Positions 57,498-64,000 of a DNA stretch of 64,000 nucleotides are shown here, in pieces. The DNA is from Phytophthora colocasiae (lineage: Eukaryota > Oomycota > Peronosporomycetes > Peronosporales > Peronosporaceae). Numbering within the stretch: the first letter of the stretch is position 1; every line of letters begins with the position of its first letter. Under the pieces are notes generated by a model. The model was given only the letters and a program-made list of their open reading frames with translations. It did no database searches and was not told the DNA's origin. The stretch is from NCBI GenBank assembly GCA_018806915.1, contig JAGKQI010000095.1:829144-893143 (forward strand). The letters are read 5' to 3'. Both the position numbers and the translations under genes were made by a program.

Positions 57498-59330
57498 TAT
57501 TGGTGATGCCCAAGGCGAAGTCGAGTACTCGAAATGAGTCCGGTCTCCAGGAGCTTCTTCAGCAGTTCGTACACCTTGATCATCAGATGAGGAGCGACGG
57601 ACCTCGGACGTTGGGCAACCGGTTTAGCGTCTCCCACGTCCAAGTCACAGACCACGCCCCTTGCCGGAGCAGGTGCGGCATTGCCGTCTCCCAGAAAGAT
57701 TTTCCGATGATACTTCAGGATGTCCCTGAGTTTCTTCTCCATCTCCGGCGTCGTCTTCCCGGGAACTCCGACATCAGCCTTATCGATGTCGCATTCAGGG
57801 GTCAAATCTTCCAATTCAGGTAGCATAACCAGTTGGTCACGTAGCTGAGAGAGTAGGTCTGTTCCTTCCCATATGTAGACACCGGGTTCCAGATCCAATT
57901 CCTCATTCGTGACTCGCATGCACCGCTCGTACTCAGCTCGGAGCTTTTCCACAGGGGTGCCTGGCATACTCTGGATTGGGATGTCCCACGAACAGTCTGT
58001 CGGATCCTCATCTCCCATGGACAGTTCATCAGAAACACTCAAGGTGACTTCCTCCTCGATAATGTTACTCGAAATTCCAGACGTGGTCTCAGAATGTTTC
58101 AGGTCACTCTCTCTGACAGCAACGTCAAATCTCCGGTGTCCACAGCGGTATCTCGGGTCTCCTCTTCTCCGGCATCCACCCAGTCATCTGTCTGCGTAGC
58201 CACATCCAAAGCGAAACGAACTCGTTTTGTTCGTGGGACCGAAGTAGGCCTCACAAACTGTACTCGAGCATTGTCCAGCCTTGGGCGCTGTAAGATCTTA
58301 GTTGGCCACGGGTATACCGGGTGATCCACACACGGAGGTTGGGGTATCAAATCCTCCAAGTCAGCTTCAGCCTTCAAACGTCTCTTCGTTTCTGGTGACG
58401 GAGTGTTCTCCAGAATCAAAACTTCCCAGTCACGGTAAGCTGCAGAGCCTGGCCGTACGAAGCGACCATGTCGTGGGAAAAATCCATACTCCACAATCCT
58501 TGCAACGTCAGAAAATTCATTCACCCAAGTTTTCTTGTCAGAGATGTTCACCACGCGCACCGCCACAGGCCATGACCGGGCTGCATAAATCAATTGAGTC
58601 ACCCAACGGTCTCCACGTCCCGTCCACACGACTTCTCGTTGTGGGTTCGTCGGACCATAATCAATGCGAACAATGAATTCTTCACCAGGTCTCAGAAGTA
58701 CAGCTTCACTTGGTCTGATGGACCTGTTCCTGCCTATGTGATCACCAGGCTCCGAGCTGCACATCATCACCACGACTTCGTCTGGCATAGATACCAGTCC
58801 CTCACGAACGCTGATCCTCAGACCAGCGGCGAACATGAATCCCATTCCCAATAGCACGTTTATACCTTCGCCGATATTCGCAACCCAGACATCAACAATG
58901 TAAACCACTCTCGGTCCGAGAGTCAGCTTGATCTCAGCACTGGCACCAATGTACGTCGGAACTCCTCCCATCCCAGATACCCTTGTTTGTTTGTGTGACT
59001 TAAGCCTGAGTCCGAGCTTACGCGCAAAGTCGTAACTCAGGATGTTAATAGTCGCACCGGTGTCTAGGAGAATCTTGGTCCGATGATCATTGACAGCGCC
59101 ATGCACCATAACCACATCACACTTTGCAGGATTAGCGTAGTGATCTTCCCACCAGCCATAATACTATCCGTCTTTCCAGACGAAACTGGACTGTGTCGTC
59201 CGGAGGCGGTTCATTGTCCTTCGGAAGAGTCCGGTGAACAGTCTCTCGGAAGGTCCGATGAACTGTCTCTCAGACGCGGAATTTCTGAAGACATGGCTGG
59301 TTCTTGAGCTAAAGCGGTCATGCAATGTTG
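57497..59330 (-). pseudogene. Copy C protease and RT N-terminal region
   Basis: The protease (59115-58099 and open further upstream through WWEDHYANPAKCD) has ILLDTGATINIL with the DTG catalytic Asp, and LLGMGFMF as the second conserved region. A linker then leads (frame change near 58110) to 58042-57497, with GKTTPEMEKKLRDILKYHRKIFLGDGN and CDLDVGDAKPVAQRPR, the region preceding RT motif 1. The equivalent segment in Gypsy-1 is similar (CDIDVGDAKPIAQRVR), which places both elements in one clade. Confidence 0.82.
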
Positions 59331-59469
59331 ATTTTTACGTTGGAGTTGTTTTCAGCTCCGGTCCTACGTACACTAGAACACATAACTCTGGGGTGTGCCT
59401 TGCCCGGCGCGTTTCGGATCCCCCATCCGACGGGCTTGCTAGTTTAACTGTTTCCCAGAGTCAGCCTCG

Positions 59470-60435
59470 TCACCCAGGGAGTTTCTCCAGTAGGTGATCC
59501 GGCAGGTCCTTCAGTGTACCTTGACGGGCTAGTTTCTTGAGGGATTCCAGAGTCTTGATGTCTTCGCATGGTCTCCCAGAGTGCACCTTTCCGCAAACCT
59601 CACACGGCGGTACTCGGTACATCCTGCTCGGGTGACCCTTCTCCTGACAACGGTCGCAGATGATGTCTCGCCAACAGTTCTCTTCTGAATGACCCGAGCG
59701 GCGACAATTCTCACAGAACTTGTTCCAGTAGTCAGGGTTGTCCTGACGTGTATGTTGGAAGTCTTGACCTGATGATCCTCTGGGAGACTGGGGCGGCGGT
59801 CGCCATCCCATGTTGTCCATGACCCGGTAGACTTCGTTTGTCAGAGTCTGAGTCCAATCAGCACCACCAGGTGCTTGAGAGGCAGCTTGTACACCAGACG
59901 AAGATTGTACACCAGACGAAGATTGTACACCAGACATCTCGCGATCATGTTCTGACGCCGAGGTTCTGGCGTCCTTCTCTTGAGTTCGGACGTCAGCGTC
60001 TTCATCTTCCAAGTCATCTGAGTCTGCTTCTCGGGCGACGTAAGTCTTCCCCATACGCTTTGGCTTAAACTGGCCGCGTGGAAGATTGTCCGCTCGGAAG
60101 TCCCGATGTCTGGTGGTCGTAGTATCCTGATCAGCAGTTCGCCAGACATCTTCATCCTGTTGCAGAGCATATTCCAAGTCCGAGATACTCCTGAACTTCC
60201 TGCCTTGTAACGCAATCTTCAGACGCTCGTCCTTCAGCTTGGTGATGTACCTCAGAACGTGTTTCTCCAGGCGTTTGGAGGATTTTCTGAAGTCCACCTC
60301 AGCTTTCCCGGCGGCCGAGTTCAGGCGATAGAAGAAGTCCAACGGAGTCTCGGAACTCTTCATTTCCATCGTGAAGTATCTCTCGGAGTATGATGACCGG
60401 GCCTTGCAATAGCGCCTGCGAAACTCTGATGACAA
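59470..60435 (-). pseudogene. Copy C gag C-terminal part with zinc knuckles
   Basis: 321 codons: end of the capsid domain (MEMKSSETPLDFFYRLNSAAGKAEVDF, YITKLKDERLKIALQGRKF), a charged linker with MSGVQSSSGVQSSSGVQ, then knuckles CENCRRSGHSEENC (CX2CX4HX4C), CDRCQEKGHPSRMY (last Cys replaced by Tyr) and CEVCGKVHSGRPC (CX2CX3HX4C), ending KLPG. The three-knuckle pattern with a short third knuckle is the same as in Gypsy-1. Upstream capsid sequence continues in two other frames (60436-60694), so at least two frameshifts separate it from the long gag head. Confidence 0.82.
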
Positions 60436-60694
60436 TTCCTTCCAGTCACGGGATACGCTCTTCCGGAAGCTGGTTGAACCAATCTCTGGCAGACACCGGG
60501 AGCTTCAGCTTGAGCTCTTGAATGCGGGTCTTGTTCGTCCATGCTCCCTGAGATGCCATGTTCACGAAGCGCTCCCACCAGTGAGCCCGTTCTCGTAATG
60601 TCGCTCGGGGATCAAATTCCCCGATGACACTTGAGTTTATGAAGAGGCCTCATAGTCAGCAGAGTCGCTCCAGCTTGTCCATGGGACGCAGAAG

Positions 60695-63643
60695 TCAGGT
60701 TAACAACCTCCGGAGGATCCAAGTCATCAGACGACGAATTACTGGAGTCGAGCTTGAGTCACTGGAGCTTCCACCAGGATCTGGGTCATTCCTGCGTCTT
60801 CCAGGCTTCCGAGGAGCATCTTCGGAGCGTCTTTCACTGGGTTTCCGGTGTCCATCGCGCCTGGGAGTCGCTGGGCGCCTTCCTTCAACCTTGACCTCGG
60901 TCAGGGGAGCCGCTTGAGCCGTCTGGGTCGTCGTGGCGGCCGCGCCATGCCTTCCAGCCTTCGCGCGCTTGGTGTCGGTCGATATCCGTAGGGGAAGAGG
61001 CGTATGGAAGGCCTCCGTCGTTTTAATGGGTGTAACCCTACCGACTCCTTCTGATCCCCTATCCCCAGATGTGCAATCTCCCGTATCCCGACTGTTCACC
61101 AGAGGTCCGGTTGCCGGTTTAGGGTCATGTTCATCAGGGATCCGACTTGAAGTTGCTACCTCAGGGTAGGCGACCCCTTGAACTTGGGACAATGTTGCAC
61201 GAAGGTTCCTCAATTCTGCGGCCTGGAAGCGCTGAATGTTCTGGGAACTCTCTCGCTCCCTGTCGCGCTCCGATTCAACGTCGTGCACCCGCTGTCGAAA
61301 GGTCTCCATTTGCGAAATCCAGTCACGTTTCAGCTCGTCTGCCCAACGTGCGCGTTCGGCTTCGGCCTCGGCTTCCCGTTGTTTCCAGCGATCTGCAAAC
61401 TCGGTCTCCAGACGCTGTACGTCGGAAAACCGTTCACCAGAGCCTAGTTCGTCGGACACCTGTCTCTCAGACGATTTCGAATGGTACTTGAGCTTGGACT
61501 CTGACGCTTGACTCCGACGTTCTTCCAAGTCATCCACGCGTCTCTGAGCTTCCAGTCTGGCGCTCTCAGACTCAAGTAGTCGGTTGGTAAGTATCTGGAT
61601 CTGCTGGCGCGTATCAAGTTCTCGTTGTTCACGTCGACGTTCACGCTCCATGGATTCCAGACGTTCTCTGGCCAGAAATTCCTTCTGCTCCTGTTCCATT
61701 CGACGCTGCCATTCCTGTTGCTGCCGCATAGCGTTCAGTTCGATCTGCGCTGGGCCTGATCTCTGGGAACTTCGTGTGCGGCTTGACGCAACGGAACTCA
61801 AGCGTCTGGAAGACACTTTCTGGTGATCTTCGTTCTTCAGACTCTGATGTCTGCTCTGGTGACTTCTCCCATGACTCGAGACGGACGATGATGGAGCTTC
61901 TGGCGTCCGGTGAACAGAATCTCTGGTAGACAACTGTCTCTCGGACTTCACTTCTGGAAACTCCGGCTTCTCTTCCAACATCTCGAAGTCATCGGGCTCC
62001 GACTTCACCGGCATCAGTGTTCGTGTCACGTGGATTCCCATAGACTCTCCGGCGACCATTCCTCCGGCATCAGTACCTTGGGCGATCATCGCCAGACCTC
62101 CGACAGACAACGGCAAATGTGCAGACGCCCCTCGACTCATGGTCAGCGACGAGTCTGTGGAACTTCCACGAGAGGTCTGGAGTCCCGACGAGTGATCATC
62201 AGACGTACGCGAGGTCCCAATAACACATGGCACAGGCGCATCAGTCGTCACAGAGCTACCTCGATCTTCAGACATTGGCACACCAGACTCCAAACGAGTG
62301 CTATCAGAGTGGCTCTCGTATACCGGCAGCGAACTCAGCGATGGCGTCGACAGTGCAGATGGTGTCGACGAGACTTGCGGGCGCGGCGGACCATGCTGCA
62401 GGCGCTTGGACTGCGGCGGTTCTCCACTGCTGGACCCGTCGGAACTATGTGTGACTCTGAGTCCGGTCACCCGGAGTCTCATGATCAACTGTCGTCCCTG
62501 TAGGTCAGCCTTCTCATCGCGTAATATACCATCAGCTTCGCCTTGACGTGCTTCGTTGCCTGCCTTTGTGTCTTCTGGGAGTCGATTGACTCGTGACCTT
62601 GCGGTCACAGTGGCCCACTCAACCAGTTCTTCAGAAAGTCGGCTCTGAAGCTCCGTCGCCACACTGCGCACTTGAGGTTCGAAGATAGCAGACGCTTGGG
62701 TCTGAGACCACCTCGGTAGCAGGTTCTGGAACTCAAATCCCGCTTCATACAGCATCGTCTGAAGGACAGCGACGCATTCAGGTGCCGTCAGAGTACTCAT
62801 CGAGATCTCGACGTACGACAAGTCTTGGACTCGGCCAAAACTATGGCGCCTCAAGCAGAACTCCGATATCCACATGTCTTCTGGAAATACTGAAGAACAC
62901 CGCCACTTGATGTAGTCGCCCGTCGCTGCCGCAGCCTTCTGAAAGACATTTGCGTCAGGCTTCGCTGTTCGCCAGGCGTATTCGACGTTCGGCGGAACAA
63001 TTCTTCCAGCGTCCATGTCTCTCCAGCGGCGGAACTCACGGCGTACATACTTCAGGGCACGTTCTCCATCCAGCGAATCGGCCCTCCCAGACTCATCAGA
63101 CGGTGTCTTCAGAGAATCTTCGGACTTCATCGGCATGTCATCGGACATCGGAGTGTCTTCGGACTTTGGAGTCTTCGAGACACGTTCATCAACCAGTCCG
63201 GGTTCCGTCTTCACTTCCCCCACGGACTTCCTAGAACTCGTCGACTCAGAACACAAGTCAATGACCTCCGGGGACTCAACCACGTCGGCGCCTCCCTCAG
63301 ACGCCTCATCACCACCCTCACGGGCAGTGGCCACCTCGTCACCAGAAGCTTCAGCTTCAGACGGACCTTCCTCAGAACCTTGTTCGCCAGACACATCGGG
63401 TGTCTCTTGGGCTTCAGGCTCCGCAGCAGGCTGGTCTTCGACCACCGGTTCCGGGACGTTCACCTCCTCGACTGTTTCCTTTTCACGTGCAGCCTTCCTC
63501 TTCTCGCGTGCCGCCTTCTGAACAGCATCCAAGTCGGGTTGTTCGTCAGGCGGAAGACCTTGAAGACGATTCGACTGACGTGTCGCCACACTGCGACCAC
63601 CGCGTCCCCGACGTCCTCCTCTTGTAGTTCCATGTGAAGCCAT
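60695..63643 (-). pseudogene. Copy C gag N-terminal extension, 982 codons open
   Basis: The ATG at 63643 (MASHGTTRGGRRGRGGR) begins a 982-residue open stretch, far longer than an ordinary gag head. It has an Arg/Gly-rich start, a Lys/Arg/Ala/Glu helix (AREKRKAAREKETVEE), an acidic Pro/Ser/Glu part, a folded-looking block (FPEDMWISEFCLRRHSFGRVQ, LLPRWSQTQASAIFEPQ), a Ser-rich part, and a strong coiled coil (QQEWQRRMEQEQKEF ... LEAQRRVDDLEERR). The reading shifts near 60695 before the capsid domain. I recognise no enzyme in it. It lies directly downstream of the primer-binding site, so it is the element's first ORF. Confidence 0.78.
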
Positions 63644-63714
63644 CTTGAATATAGACGCTTGACAGGAAACCCTCTCCTCAAACTCTCTTAGATCCGGTGA
63701 TATCACGATACCAA

Positions 63715-63733
63715 GATCCGGGCACGCGCACCA
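63715..63733 (-). other. Primer-binding site of copy C
   Basis: Plus strand GATCCGGGCACGCGCACCA, 2 nt from the LTR edge at 63736. It is identical to the Gypsy-1 site at 10686-10704, so both use the same, unidentified, tRNA 3' end. Confidence 0.85.
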
Positions 63734-63735
63734 GT

Positions 63736-64000
63736 TGTCGCGAAGACGGTGCAACTTTTACCGCGGTGCAGGGGCGTACAGCGAACCTGGAAGTGTGACT
63801 ACCGGTAGTGATACCAGAGTCGCACAGCAAGGTGGGCGTGTGTTACCTTGCGCTGTCCTCGTAGGTTCGTTGTCTTGGTAATGAGACCCTCGCCGGGGTC
63901 GTAAGAGTTTGTGTGAGTGAGGGTTCCTTGCGTAGACCGTCGGATGTCCTTCTGGTCCTCACAGGAGCGCTTGAGAGTCGAACGTTTTCCGGTGAACACT
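63736..64000 (-). repeat. 5' LTR of copy C, first 265 bp
   Basis: Begins TGTCGCGAAG and follows the 3' LTR (43171 onward) closely, with a few differences (for example A for T near 63747 and a 2-bp loss near 63918). It continues beyond the window. Confidence 0.9.

Larger units (their letters stand above)
43171..64000 (-). mobile_element. Gypsy copy C: giant chromodomain LTR retrotransposon, nearly full length
   Basis: Minus-strand element from its 3' LTR (43171-44920) to the first 265 bp of its 5' LTR (63736 onward). With a full 5' LTR it would be about 22.3 kb, about 17.4 kb without the internal tandem amplification. Parts from the 5' end: LTR, primer-binding site, long gag, zinc knuckles, protease, RT, RNase H, second RNase H (amplified), integrase, chromodomain, opposite-strand ORF, polypurine tract, LTR. 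It is inserted in copy B of the same family (left flank GGAGT, a possible target duplication). Multiple frameshifts show decay. The visible part of the 5' LTR differs from the 3' LTR by only a few changes. Confidence 0.92.

Noticed and set aside
43171..64000. B/C array as an endogenous virus with an envelope gene
   Set aside because: The extra ORF lies on the opposite strand and shows no signal peptide, membrane segment or envelope-like features.

Overview
The window is nuclear DNA from a repeat-rich oomycete, most likely a Phytophthora-type plant pathogen. The evidence is a Crinkler (CRN) protein with the LxLFLAK-type header and HVLV motif, introns of 59-72 nt, oomycete-style MULE, piggyBac and pogo relics, and chromodomain Gypsy elements carrying a second RNase H domain. 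Few of the genes here look intact.

Layout. (1) 1 to about 12150: a decayed minus-strand Gypsy element (Gypsy-1). Its 5' LTR and primer-binding site are near 10.7 kb and its 3' end is off the left edge. Its gag is split by a 2014-bp non-autonomous piggyBac element at a TTAA site. (2) 12.19-22.6 kb: a gene island with a pogo-type transposase tail, a small secreted cysteine-rich protein, a copper amine oxidase gene broken by a MULE transposon, a broken HPPK-DHPS folate gene with a 25-bp hairpin across a splice site, and a frameshifted CRN gene with a P-loop NTPase domain. (3) 23.16-23.47 kb: a Myb/SANT-like fragment. (4) 23524-36664: seventeen head-to-tail copies of a satellite unit of about 762 bp plus a 203-bp partial copy. 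(5) 36.7-38.7 kb: the gag/protease end of a plus-strand Gypsy element (Gypsy-A). (6) 38676-43170: part of a large minus-strand Gypsy copy (copy B) inserted into Gypsy-A. (7) 43171 to beyond 64000: a second copy of the same family (copy C) inserted into copy B. Copy C has 1750-bp LTRs, a very long gag, pol with two RNase H domains, a fivefold tandem amplification of the second RNase H/integrase-N region, and an ORF on the opposite strand between pol and the 3' LTR.

How the parts relate. The window is a stack of nested transposition events: A is interrupted by B, B by C, Gypsy-1 by piggyBac, and the amine oxidase by a MULE. Several insertions can be read to the base from target-site duplications, and removing the piggyBac or the MULE rejoins an open reading frame. 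The two large Gypsy families (Gypsy-1 and B/C) share an architecture: 5' LTR, gag with three zinc knuckles, protease-RT-RNase H-second RNase H-integrase-chromodomain, a converging opposite-strand ORF, 3' LTR. They also share a 19-nt primer-binding site, and both have lost two catalytic Asp residues in the first RNase H. Each family has its own heavily over-used short word: GATC in Gypsy-1, and CCAGA/TCTGG with longer TCTGGTGAACA-like forms in B/C.
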